Assembly (NCBI GenBank): GCA_009885275.1
Contig: VFKY01000167.1
Coordinates: 1-6,055, forward strand
Length of the DNA stretch: 6,055 nt
Reading direction: 5' to 3'
From: Verrucomicrobiota bacterium
GTDB lineage: Bacteria > Verrucomicrobiota > Verrucomicrobiia > Verrucomicrobiales > Verrucomicrobiaceae
The notes below the pieces were generated by a model. It made no database searches. It saw only the letters and a list, made by a program, of their open reading frames with translations, and had not been told where the DNA came from. This document shows, in pieces, positions 1-6,055 of the stretch; the stretch's first letter is position 1, and every line of letters starts with the position of its first letter. Made by a program: the position numbers and the translations under genes.

Positions 1-1
1 A

Positions 2-1069
2 CGGCACAATGCTAACATTGCCCGAGAGCACTCGAAATGCGACCTGCTGGCTATCCTCAAAGCCAATGCCTATGGCCACGGTGCTACCGAAGTAGCGAAC
101 GCTCTCAAAGATCTGGTATCCCTGTTCGGTGTCGCAAATTTGCATGAGGCCGAAGAACTGCGAGCTTCAGGAATTACTAAGCCCATCTTGCTGCTGAGCC
201 CCTGTTTGCCTGATGAATATGAAGCCGTGTTTCAACAAGGATTTCACATCTGTATCAATACTCTTGATGAAGCGACCGCATGGGCGGCACTGGGTGAAAA
301 GCACCAGCGCCCAGTGCCAGTTCATCTCGTCGTGGACACTGGAATGGGGCGAATGGGATTCACGGAAGCTCAATGGACCGATACAACGCTGCGAGCATTG
401 TTTGGCCTGACACACTTACAATTTGAAGGGATATGTTCACACCTGCCGTCCTCCGACGATGATGCATCATTTACCCAACAACAAATCACTCAGTTCAGGC
501 AGCGCGTAGAGTTGGCTCGCTCCATAGGAATACATCCTCATTGGATTCACCTTTCCAATAGTGCCGGATTGCTCGGGTTTCATGAAACACTGGGCCTTTG
601 CAACCTCTCGAGACCAGGGCTCATGCTCTATGGATTCTCGCCTCTGCCAAAATTCCAATCGCTTTTGCTCCCAGTCTTAACATGGAAGACCAAAGTCACA
701 CTGGTTCGTGAATTGCCCGCCGGACACGGCGTGAGCTACGGACGCACCTTCATAACCGATAAAGTGACCAAGGTGGCCACGCTGGCCTGTGGCTATGGCG
801 ATGGATTTCCGAGGCAAGTTTCAGGGCGCCATGCCAGCGTGCTCATTCACGGCCAACGCTGCCGCATTCTAGGACGCATCACCATGGATCAACTCATGGT
901 GGATGTCTCAACGCTCGAAGACACCGTCCATGCTGGTGATCAAGCGGTCCTTCTCGGATCACAAGGGAATGAGAATATCAGTGGGTTTGAGCTCGCAGAA
1001 AAAGCGGACACCATTGTCTGGCATATTCTCACCGGCATCACCGCACGGGTGACGAGAGTTTATCTTTGA
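2..1069 (+). CDS. alr: Alanine racemase, 5'-truncated by the window edge
   Basis: This PLP enzyme interconverts L- and D-alanine in the cytoplasm and supplies D-Ala for peptidoglycan. The frame is open from base 2, so 355 residues are visible. The family is usually about 360-380, so only some 10-25 N-terminal residues are missing. Visible residues 17-27 read AILKANAYGHG, the PLP-lysine signature, with the Schiff-base Lys at 20. The DTGMGR motif follows at 112-117. HxxNSAG at about 183-189 and the Arg of LSRPG (204), which faces the PLP ring nitrogen, are present. VSYG carries the second catalytic base, Tyr246, and MDQ at 295-297 is the C-terminal-domain substrate-site motif. Reading is uninterrupted to TGA at 1067. 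Oddity: the residue two before DTGMGR, commonly a carbamylated Lys, is Val. The true start, promoter and any N-terminal fusion (MurF-Alr fusions exist in some bacteria) lie outside the window. Confidence 0.97.
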   Translation, partial: RHNANIAREHSKCDLLAILKANAYGHGATEVANALKDLVSLFGVANLHEAEELRASGITKPILLLSPCLPDEYEAVFQQGFHICINTLDEATAWAALGEKHQRPVPVHLVVDTGMGRMGFTEAQWTDTTLRALFGLTHLQFEGICSHLPSSDDDASFTQQQITQFRQRVELARSIGIHPHWIHLSNSAGLLGFHETLGLCNLSRPGLMLYGFSPLPKFQSLLLPVLTWKTKVTLVRELPAGHGVSYGRTFITDKVTKVATLACGYGDGFPRQVSGRHASVLIHGQRCRILGRITMDQLMVDVSTLEDTVHAGDQAVLLGSQGNENISGFELAEKADTIVWHILTGITARVTRVYL

Positions 1070-1124
1070 AATGGTGGCTCAAGCTTGACCTTTTAAGACG
1101 TTTACGGCACGATTCCGATCAACC

Positions 1125-1865
1125 ATGATCGATGAAGATGCTGATCTGCCTGAGCCACGCCAAAATAAGTCGGGATGCTTACGCGCATGCATCTGGACAG
1201 CCCTCGCCACCCTACTCATCGGTGCTGCCACGCTGGTCTATATCAGCAATAATGTGGTGAGCATTATCGAAAACAGCCCCAAGGGCTTCTTTACGAGGAC
1301 GATCAATACCAATTCCGGCAGTATTCTTTTGGAGATGGGACGCACTCATGGGGATGTCCTTGAAATCGCATCGCCCTTGAAAACGATGGAGATTTTCAGT
1401 AAGACCGACACTAAAACAGCAGCTTGGGGATGGGTCTCCATGGGCACCGCCACTAGTGAAATCAAAGTGCCCGCCACCTACCGTTTTCATATCAATCTTT
1501 CAGAACTTCAACACGCCCGGATCGAGAATCGAGTGCTCATCGTCATGGCACCAGTGATCCGGCCCGCACTTCCCGTGGCTTTTGACACTACCGGCATGGA
1601 GAAAAAAACATCAGGGGGCTGGCTTAGATTCGACACCGCAGAGCAACTCAACGATCTTGAAAAAAGCATCAGTACCGCCCTCGCCACACGTGCTCAAGCG
1701 CACCTTCTCAATATCCGAGAACCTGCCCGAAAGGATATGGAGGAGTTCGTACAGAAATGGATCGTGGAAACCAACCCCAATTATCGCAAGGACATTGTGG
1801 CGATCAAAATCGTCTTCCCCGGCGAGAATCCCACCTCAGTAAAGACTCAAGCGCCACTGCCGTAA
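1125..1865 (+). CDS. Membrane-anchored DUF4230-like protein
   Basis: The product has 246 residues and unknown function. A charged N-terminal tail (1-20, with K15 and R20 before the membrane) leads into one hydrophobic helix at about 21-41. This predicts an inner-membrane anchor with the rest outside the cytoplasm. The outer part has a beta-rich section (about 60-155) containing SPLKTMEIFSK at 83-93, a WGW at 101-103 and alternating hydrophobic strands. A long charged helix follows (about 172-213), ending in REPARKDMEEFVQKW, then a last strand VAIKIVFPG. This order of anchor, 'L-T-E' strand, beta section, C-terminal helix and short strand is what I recall for DUF4230 (Pfam), but I match it from memory only. 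ATG 1125 is the only start in its reading segment, because an in-frame TGA lies at 1086. No Shine-Dalgarno is visible. It lies 55 bases after alr and may share its transcript. Confidence 0.8.
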   Translation: MIDEDADLPEPRQNKSGCLRACIWTALATLLIGAATLVYISNNVVSIIENSPKGFFTRTINTNSGSILLEMGRTHGDVLEIASPLKTMEIFSKTDTKTAAWGWVSMGTATSEIKVPATYRFHINLSELQHARIENRVLIVMAPVIRPALPVAFDTTGMEKKTSGGWLRFDTAEQLNDLEKSISTALATRAQAHLLNIREPARKDMEEFVQKWIVETNPNYRKDIVAIKIVFPGENPTSVKTQAPLP

Positions 1866-1872
1866 AAAGCTA

Positions 1873-2793
1873 TCAGTGCGACAAATAACGTTCCGCCTCA
1901 AGAGCTGAAGCGCAACCCTGCCCTGCTGCCGTTATCGCCTGTCGATAGACATGATCCGCAACATCACCAGCCGCAAAGAGACCGGGCACATTCGTCTGCG
2001 TGCCTTTCGTCTGCACGATATAACCATTCTCATCAAGCGTTACTAAGCCATTAAGGAACTGCGTATTGGGCACGTGACCGATGGCGACAAAAACACACTT
2101 CAACTCCAGCTCGCTCTCTGCACCTGTGACAAGATCCTTCAGCTTCACGGCCCGCATTTCGCCTTTTTCATCCGTAAGATATTCGATCACGGCACTGTTC
2201 CAAACAGGCGTGATTTTCGGATTAGCCAAAGCGCGGTCCGCCATGATCTTGGAAGCACGCAACGAATCGCGACGGTGGATGAGATAAACGGTACTGGCGA
2301 ATCGGGTGAGAAAGCTCGCCTCTTCACAGGCAGAATCACCGCCACCAATAACACACACGGGGACATTACGATAAAAGGCTCCATCACAAGTGGCGCAACT
2401 CGTCAGACCACGGCCAATCAGTTTGGATTCATTAGGCAAGCCGACATGACGAGGGGAAGCGCCGGTGGCAACGATCACGGTTTTACTTTGTAGCACTTTG
2501 CCGTCTGCCATCGTCAGATCAAAATGACCCGCTTCTGATTTTACCACATTCTCGACCTGAGAGTATTCAATCCTTGCGCCAAACTTTTCCGCCTGACTCT
2601 GCATTTTCATCATGAGATCCGGGCCCATGATTCCTTCAGGAAATCCGGGAAAATTTTCCACCTCTGTCGTTGTCGTGAGCTGCCCCCCAGGTTGGCTGCC
2701 AGAAAGCATAAGTGGTGTAAGATTAGCGCGAGCCATGTAAATCGCTGCGGTATAGCCTGCGCAACCTGTTCCAATGATGATGACGTTTTCCAT
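1873..2793 (-). CDS. trxB: Thioredoxin reductase (NADPH, FAD flavoprotein)
   Basis: TrxB transfers electrons from NADPH through FAD and a redox disulfide to thioredoxin in the cytoplasm. With the ATG at 2791-2793 it is 306 residues, normal for low-molecular-weight bacterial TrxB (about 305-320). It starts directly with the FAD-binding strand, [19 protein letters not shown]. Later motifs are PGGQL and ENFPGFP (about 35-52), ATGASPR (109-115), and the active site SCATCDG with Cys133 and Cys136 (E. coli has 135/138). The NADPH fold follows as [12 protein letters not shown] (148-159) with HRRDSLRA (173-180) reading the 2'-phosphate. The C-terminal FAD motif AAGDVAD is at 274-280, followed by [12 protein letters not shown]. 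Oddity: Cys11 replaces the usual Pro of GSGPAG. A GTG at 2839-2841 would add 16 residues, but they are His-rich and non-family, so the ATG is preferred. Its stop is 7 bases from the convergent DUF4230-like gene. Confidence 0.97.
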   Translation of the reverse strand: MENVIIIGTGCAGYTAAIYMARANLTPLMLSGSQPGGQLTTTTEVENFPGFPEGIMGPDLMMKMQSQAEKFGARIEYSQVENVVKSEAGHFDLTMADGKVLQSKTVIVATGASPRHVGLPNESKLIGRGLTSCATCDGAFYRNVPVCVIGGGDSACEEASFLTRFASTVYLIHRRDSLRASKIMADRALANPKITPVWNSAVIEYLTDEKGEMRAVKLKDLVTGAESELELKCVFVAIGHVPNTQFLNGLVTLDENGYIVQTKGTQTNVPGLFAAGDVADHVYRQAITAAGQGCASALEAERYLSH

Positions 2794-2855
2794 GATGAAA
2801 AGATGATGATGACTCGTTATTTGACGGCCCTTCTTATCCACGCTCTTTTGCCACT
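2794..2855. promoter_or_regulatory. Divergent intergenic region of trxB and the antiporter-ribE operon
   Basis: These 62 bases must hold, or overlap with, promoters for both directions. Candidates seen by eye are weak. On the - strand, TTGCAC (2861-2856) and GATAAG (2838-2833) are spaced 17 bases apart. On the + strand, TTGACG (2821-2826) is followed 17 bases later by a poor -10 TCTTTT (2844-2849), which would place transcription start almost at the GTG codon. The stretch is too short for an FMN riboswitch. No operator palindrome stands out. That the region is regulatory follows from gene layout; the individual boxes are guesses. Confidence 0.4.
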
Positions 2856-2930
2856 GTGCAAATCACCTTTCAGTATCGTTTTCTTCGTTGGGCTCTGCTC
2901 CTGTGTCTCCTGCCCGTGATGGCACATGCG
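2856..2930 (+). other. Predicted signal peptide of the antiporter-like protein
   Basis: Residues 1-25 have an n-region with R8 and R11, a hydrophobic core [11 protein letters not shown] (12-22), and an AHA-AS signal peptidase I type site after A25. The residues after it are polar and Pro-rich (about 27-50), as expected for a periplasmic segment. No lipobox is present. Cleavage is predicted by eye only; an uncleaved signal anchor is possible. Confidence 0.65.
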
Positions 2931-4394
2931 GCGTCAGGTGATATTCCGGCCTATGATGGCTTTCCGCAGTTGTCGCACTTTCCTAGACCACTCCCCCTTT
3001 ATCAGCATGAAGCCGGAGCGACCGCCTGGCAGATGATCAAGGAACGCGCCACCCAAGATCCGTTCAACGTCGCCGCCAGCCTCATCTTTGTTCTGGCAGT
3101 CACCCACACTTTTGTGGCCAGCATGTTTCGTCAAGTGTCTCACAAGCTAGAAAAACAGCATCTTGAGAAGCATGGCGAGGACACTAAAAGCGTTTCATTT
3201 TGGGCGGTTGTCTTTCATTTTTTTGGAGAAGTGGAAGCCGTGTTCGGCCTCTGGGTTTTTGCGCTGGCCGCCGCCGCTTGGTGGTTCCATGGCTGGACTG
3301 ACTTTAAAAATTATCTCGGGGTCGACGTCGATTTCACCGAACCTGTCTTCGTGATCATCGTCATGGCCATCGCGGCTTCAAAACCGGTGGTGGTGTTTTC
3401 CGAACGTTGCATTGGTAAAGTCGCCGCTCTGGCCAAGCAGACCCCCGCCGCCTGGTGGTTGAGCATTCTCACCATCGGACCTCTACTCGGCTCCTTCATC
3501 ACTGAGCCGGCTGCGATGACTCTCTCTGCCTTACTGCTTTCCAAAAGGTTCTACTCTCTAACACCCAGCAAAACGCTTGCGTATGGGACTCTGGGCCTGC
3601 TCTTCGTCAATGTCAGCGTCGGTGGAACCCTGACCCACTTTGCGGCACCGCCCATCCTGATGGTGGCATCCACTTGGAAATGGACCACCGCCACCGTGTT
3701 TCTAAACATTGGATGGAAAATGATCATCGCCATCCTCATCAGCAATGCTGCTTACTTCGCTTTTTTCCGTCGTGAATTGCGTGAAATGAATGCCGCATCT
3801 GCCACGGCCAAAGTTCAAGCTTCCAATGACGAGGTTGCCATCCCGTTGAACGTCACCCTAACACATCTGGCCTTCCTCGCTTGGACCGTTTTTAACAGTC
3901 ATTATCCACCGCTTTTCATTGGGTCGTTTTTATTCTTTCTCGCGTATGTTCAAGCCACAAGACAGCATCAAGCCCCAATCTCGTTGCATTCGCCATTGCT
4001 CGTCGGGTTTTTTCTAGGCGCCCTCGTTGTGCATGGTCGCTGCCAGTCTTGGTGGATTGAACCCCTGCTTACCAGTGCCCACCTTCCCGAATGGGCATTG
4101 TTGTTGGGTTCCGCGGTGCTGACGACCTTCAACGACAATGCGGCCATCACTTATCTCGCAGCCCAAGCACCGGGGCTCGGTGATTTCGCAAAATACGCGG
4201 TCGTCGCCGGTGCCGTCGCCGCCGGTGGTGTCACCGTCATTGCCAACGCCCCCAACCCCGCCGGACAAAGCATTCTTGGAAAACACTTCGCCGGTCAGGT
4301 CTCTCCGGGTAAATTGGCATTAGCGACACTGGTGCCAACCCTCATTTGCATTATCCTTCTTCTCTTTCTTCGCAGCCCCTTGATGCACTCTTAA
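2856..4394 (+). CDS. Putative Na+/H+ antiporter, ion-transporter (IT) superfamily
   Basis: This is a 512-residue polytopic membrane protein, most like the Pfam 'putative Na+/H+ antiporter' family (Na_H_antiport_3, formerly a DUF) known from Chlamydiae and Verrucomicrobia. Its ion and direction of transport are inferred from that name only. A signal peptide (1-25) and about 40 polar residues precede the first helix (about 70-90). A charged loop and roughly ten more hydrophobic segments follow. The IT-superfamily layout of two related halves is visible. [15 protein letters not shown] (208-222) with [11 protein letters not shown] (256-266) mirrors [12 protein letters not shown] (423-434) with [14 protein letters not shown] (457-470). 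Helix-breaking Gly/Pro/Asn clusters of this kind line the substrate site in NhaD/ArsB/DASS-type carriers. Start: GTG 2856 is the only start codon after the in-frame TGA at 2796. The internal ATG 2919 would remove the signal peptide. The gene ends 4 bases before ribE, so the two are probably co-transcribed. Confidence 0.85.
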   Translation: MQITFQYRFLRWALLLCLLPVMAHAASGDIPAYDGFPQLSHFPRPLPLYQHEAGATAWQMIKERATQDPFNVAASLIFVLAVTHTFVASMFRQVSHKLEKQHLEKHGEDTKSVSFWAVVFHFFGEVEAVFGLWVFALAAAAWWFHGWTDFKNYLGVDVDFTEPVFVIIVMAIAASKPVVVFSERCIGKVAALAKQTPAAWWLSILTIGPLLGSFITEPAAMTLSALLLSKRFYSLTPSKTLAYGTLGLLFVNVSVGGTLTHFAAPPILMVASTWKWTTATVFLNIGWKMIIAILISNAAYFAFFRRELREMNAASATAKVQASNDEVAIPLNVTLTHLAFLAWTVFNSHYPPLFIGSFLFFLAYVQATRQHQAPISLHSPLLVGFFLGALVVHGRCQSWWIEPLLTSAHLPEWALLLGSAVLTTFNDNAAITYLAAQAPGLGDFAKYAVVAGAVAAGGVTVIANAPNPAGQSILGKHFAGQVSPGKLALATLVPTLICIILLLFLRSPLMHS

Positions 4395-4398
4395 TTTT

Positions 4399-5004
4399 AT
4401 GTTTACCGGCATTGTTGAATCTGTAGGCACCGTCCAAAGCATCACCCTTCGTGAAGGCGGTGCCAGATTAGTGCTCCGTGTTGGCGATATGGCAAAGGAG
4501 CTTTCACTCGGTGAAAGCGTCGCCGTAAATGGCTGCTGCCTGACCGTCACGACGTTCGACGGTGAAGCGAGCACTGCCGCATTTGACCTGCTGATCGAAA
4601 CCATGAGCGTGACAAATCTCGGTGGCTTGCGTGAGGGGTCCCTCGTGAATCTTGAAAGAGCCTTGCGCATCGGTGATCGATTAAGCGGGCACTTTGTTCA
4701 GGGACATGTGGATACGATTGCGGAAATCATCACCCTCGAACCGATCGGTCTGGACTATCAGTTCACCGTAGCATTGCCGAAAAAATGGGCCCATCTCGTC
4801 GTCCACAAAGGCTCCGTCTGTATCGATGGGATTAGCCTCACGGTTGGAGAACTCGGAGGAGATCGCATGACTTTTTGGATCACCCCGCACACCTATGCCG
4901 TAACGCATTTGCATTCCATCAAACAAGGCAACTTCGTAAACCTAGAGTTTGATATGCTCGCGAAGCATCTTGAGAGACTGGTTTCTGCTTCTTCACACAA
5001 GTGA
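4399..5004 (+). CDS. ribE: Riboflavin synthase, alpha chain
   Basis: This enzyme dismutates two 6,7-dimethyl-8-ribityllumazine molecules to riboflavin and a pyrimidinedione, the last step of riboflavin synthesis, in the cytoplasm as a trimer. It is called ribE or ribC depending on species. At 201 residues it has normal length. The diagnostic N-terminus MFTGIVESVG includes the conserved Phe2. Two lumazine-binding barrels are present. Barrel 1 has ESVAVNGCCLTVT (39-51) and NLERAL (84-89). Barrel 2 opens with SGHFVQGHVD (96-105), then has CIDGISLTVGEL (141-152, the catalytic-Ser region) and closes with NLEFDMLAKHLERL (181-194). ATG 4399 is certain from the MFTGIVE start. It lies 4 bases after the antiporter stop with no Shine-Dalgarno, suggesting reinitiation or coupling. 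No FMN riboswitch precedes it and no other rib gene is in view. Its stop overlaps the next start. Confidence 0.97.
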   Translation: MFTGIVESVGTVQSITLREGGARLVLRVGDMAKELSLGESVAVNGCCLTVTTFDGEASTAAFDLLIETMSVTNLGGLREGSLVNLERALRIGDRLSGHFVQGHVDTIAEIITLEPIGLDYQFTVALPKKWAHLVVHKGSVCIDGISLTVGELGGDRMTFWITPHTYAVTHLHSIKQGNFVNLEFDMLAKHLERLVSASSHK

Positions 5005-5660
5005 TGAAATACTCAGGTCATACGTCAAGGCTTTGGGCATTGGTCATCGTGCTTCTTGTGTTGGTCATCACGCCATTCTTGGTCTGGGGAGAATGGTTTG
5101 AACAAATATTTGACTTACAGGGCACCAAACAATGGCTGGAAAGCCTTGGCTCCTTCGCCTGGCTCGGGGGCGTGGCGCTGTTGATCAGTGATCTGGTGCT
5201 TCCTATTCCTGGGACAGTCGTCATGTCAGCTCTCGGGCTTGTCTATGGCTGGTTCTGGGGTGGTGTCGCCAGTATCTTGGGCTCCGTACTTTCGGGTATG
5301 ATTGCCTATTGGCTCTGCCGTATGTATGGCCATCGCGCTGCCGTCTGGCTTGCGGGTGAGAAGGGCTTAGCCAAGGGAGAAACGCTGTTTCAAAGCGAAC
5401 GAGGAGGCTGGCTCGTTGCCCTCTCTCGTTGGATGCCCGTCCTGCCAGAAGCGGTTGCGTGTCTAGCAGGGCTTACAAAAATGCCCTGGCGAACCTTTAT
5501 TACGGCCCTGATCGCCGGCAGTATTCCGCTGGGATTTGTCTTCGCCGCCATCGGCGATCTCGGCTTGAACCGACCAGGGATAGCACTCGCTCTCAGCGCA
5601 TTTATTCCGGTGGTGCTTTATGCGCTGGCAGCATGGATGCTGCGGAAGCGAAAGAGTTAA
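5004..5660 (+). CDS. VTT/TVP38-type (DedA superfamily) membrane protein
   Basis: This 218-residue inner-membrane protein matches the VTT (SNARE-associated/TVP38/TMEM64/DedA) domain. Relatives affect membrane homeostasis, and some act as lipid scramblases or flippases; the substrate here is unknown. There is an N-terminal helix at about 10-28. The first re-entrant unit is DLVLPIPGTVVMSALGLVYG (63-82), followed by a helix with Gly-rich GGVASILGSVLSG (86-98) and CRMYGHRAA (105-113). The second re-entrant unit is ALSRWMPVLPEAVACLAG (139-156), then PWRTFITALIAGSIP (161-175). A final helix (192-213) is followed by the basic tail RKRKS. The SR-x-MP-x-LPE motif with its Glu corresponds to the conserved R/P-P signature of the domain. 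ATG 5004 overlaps the ribE stop (TGATG), a translational-coupling arrangement. GTG 5001 would add one residue and a 4-base overlap. The gene ends 27 bases before the convergent right-edge gene. Confidence 0.88.
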   Translation: MKYSGHTSRLWALVIVLLVLVITPFLVWGEWFEQIFDLQGTKQWLESLGSFAWLGGVALLISDLVLPIPGTVVMSALGLVYGWFWGGVASILGSVLSGMIAYWLCRMYGHRAAVWLAGEKGLAKGETLFQSERGGWLVALSRWMPVLPEAVACLAGLTKMPWRTFITALIAGSIPLGFVFAAIGDLGLNRPGIALALSAFIPVVLYALAAWMLRKRKS

Positions 5661-5678
5661 GAACTGATCTCAACCGCC

Positions 5679-5714
5679 AAAAAAACATCAATCCTGCTTC
5701 TCAAAGCGAAGCAG
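5679..5714 (-). terminator. Terminator-like stem-loop plus T-run at end of the right-edge gene
   Basis: CTGCTTC (5694-5700) pairs perfectly with GAAGCAG (5708-5714) around a 7-base loop. Read on the - strand, the hairpin covers the last codons of the right-edge gene. It is followed by 8 bases containing the TGA, then by T7 (5685-5679). The 8-base gap is longer than in a canonical intrinsic terminator, so strength is uncertain. On the + strand the same stem lies downstream of the VTT gene and could act in both directions (T5 at 5730-5734). Confidence 0.35.
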
Positions 5715-6055
5715 ATGAGCGCCGTCGTATTTTTCCTTCGGATTGAATAACCAACCCGGAGACTCATTGAATATTTCATAGTTGGTTAATGTGAACTCTG
5801 GTAAAAAAAGGTCACTGTTAGGATCGTAAATTTTACGGCCGGTGAAGTTCCCATAAATGCGGTATTCACGATTATGATCATAGCCATGTGCCAAACCGTC
5901 TCCGCTAGGCATTTCTGGCAACCGATCCGGAGCTTGCTTCTGACTCTCATTCATCACCACGAGTCGAGCGTCATCCCATTTCTGACCTGGTCGACGGAGG
6001 TAGCCCCAAAACTGGGTGCGATCGATGTAAAAGCGGCGACCAATGTAGAAATCTC
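5688..6055 (-). CDS. Unrecognised protein, C-terminal part (N-terminus beyond the window)
   Basis: I do not recognise this family. The frame is open from the right edge to TGA at 5690-5688, giving 121 visible residues. Reading stays open upstream of the GTG/ATG codons at 5960-5952, so the gene almost certainly starts outside the window. The visible part begins DFYIGRRFYIDRTQFWGYLR. It is soluble in character, with no membrane helix. It is rich in aromatics (many Tyr and Phe), Asn, Asp, Pro and Arg, with short strand-turn segments such as YRIYGNFTGRKIYDPNSD and LPEFTLTNYEIFN, and it ends in HLLRFEKQD. That composition suggests a beta-rich extracytoplasmic or surface-associated domain, but this is only an impression. 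It converges on the VTT gene. A stem-loop overlaps its end. Confidence 0.75.
   Translation of the reverse strand, partial: DFYIGRRFYIDRTQFWGYLRRPGQKWDDARLVVMNESQKQAPDRLPEMPSGDGLAHGYDHNREYRIYGNFTGRKIYDPNSDLFLPEFTLTNYEIFNESPGWLFNPKEKYDGAHLLRFEKQD

Noticed and set aside
1073..1094. Hairpin-like GGCTCAAGCTTGACC followed by TTTT after alr
   Set aside because: The perfect part is only TCAAGCTTGA, giving a 3-bp stem once a loop is allowed, and flanking pairs are mismatched. Too weak for a terminator.
1855..1878. CACTG/CAGTG inverted repeat spanning the trxB and DUF4230-like gene ends
   Set aside because: The stem is 5 bp with a 14-base loop, and no T-run follows on either strand.
2074..2493. 139-codon open frame on the + strand inside trxB
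   Set aside because: It is fully antisense to a TrxB with all motifs intact. The translation has no recognisable domain and looks like a frame shadow.
2794..2841. Longer TrxB start at GTG 2839-2841
   Set aside because: It adds 16 His-rich residues before the FAD strand. The family starts a few residues before the GxGxxG motif, which fits ATG 2793.
2794..2855. FMN riboswitch controlling the ribE operon
   Set aside because: The leader is at most about 60 bases, the riboswitch needs well over 100, and none of its conserved stems are visible. The 4-base gap before ribE also cannot hold one.
4201..4262. Repetitive GCCG-rich stretch
   Set aside because: It codes for an Ala/Gly/Val-rich transmembrane helix ([13 protein letters not shown]); the repetition is explained by codon use.
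4320..4670. 116-codon open frame on the - strand over the antiporter/ribE junction
   Set aside because: It is antisense to two well-supported genes, and its Ser/Arg-rich translation has no family resemblance.
5429..5746. 105-codon + strand frame crossing the VTT gene end into the convergent gene
   Set aside because: It overlaps the VTT gene out of frame and the opposite-strand gene, and its Arg/Ser/Ala-rich translation has no domain.

Overview
The window looks like ordinary chromosomal DNA from a Gram-negative bacterium. The protein style best fits the PVC group, most likely Verrucomicrobiota. Pointers are the Pfam-type 'putative Na+/H+ antiporter' family, which I associate with Chlamydiae and Verrucomicrobia, and the way the thioredoxin reductase and alanine racemase read. 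G+C looks close to half by eye. The organism call is an inference from protein character, not from a marker gene. I see no RNA genes, insertion sequences, CRISPR repeats or phage genes, and no gene-free stretch longer than about 65 bases.

Layout: (1) The left edge cuts into alanine racemase (alr, +), missing only its first residues. (2) 55 bases later comes a single-pass membrane-anchored protein (+) resembling the DUF4230 family. (3) It converges, 7 bases apart, on thioredoxin reductase (trxB, -). (4) TrxB is divergent, across 62 bases, from a compact + strand operon: a signal-peptide-bearing polytopic Na+/H+ antiporter-like protein, riboflavin synthase (ribE, 4-base gap), and a VTT/TVP38-type membrane protein (TGATG stop/start overlap). 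(5) That operon converges, 27 bases apart, on the C-terminal part of an unrecognised protein (-) that runs off the right edge. A 7-bp stem-loop with a T7 run lies at the end of this last gene.

Functionally this is a housekeeping mix. Alr makes D-alanine for peptidoglycan, TrxB (an FAD enzyme) reduces thioredoxin, and RibE makes riboflavin, the precursor of FMN and FAD. The two membrane proteins co-transcribed with ribE probably handle ions and lipids or membrane homeostasis. Their link to riboflavin is positional only.

I did not find a convincing new biological system. The points most worth a second look are: valine at the usually carbamylated-lysine site of Alr, the absence of Shine-Dalgarno motifs at all five visible starts, a cleavable signal peptide on a multi-pass antiporter, the coupling of ribE to two membrane proteins, and the unidentified protein at the right edge.
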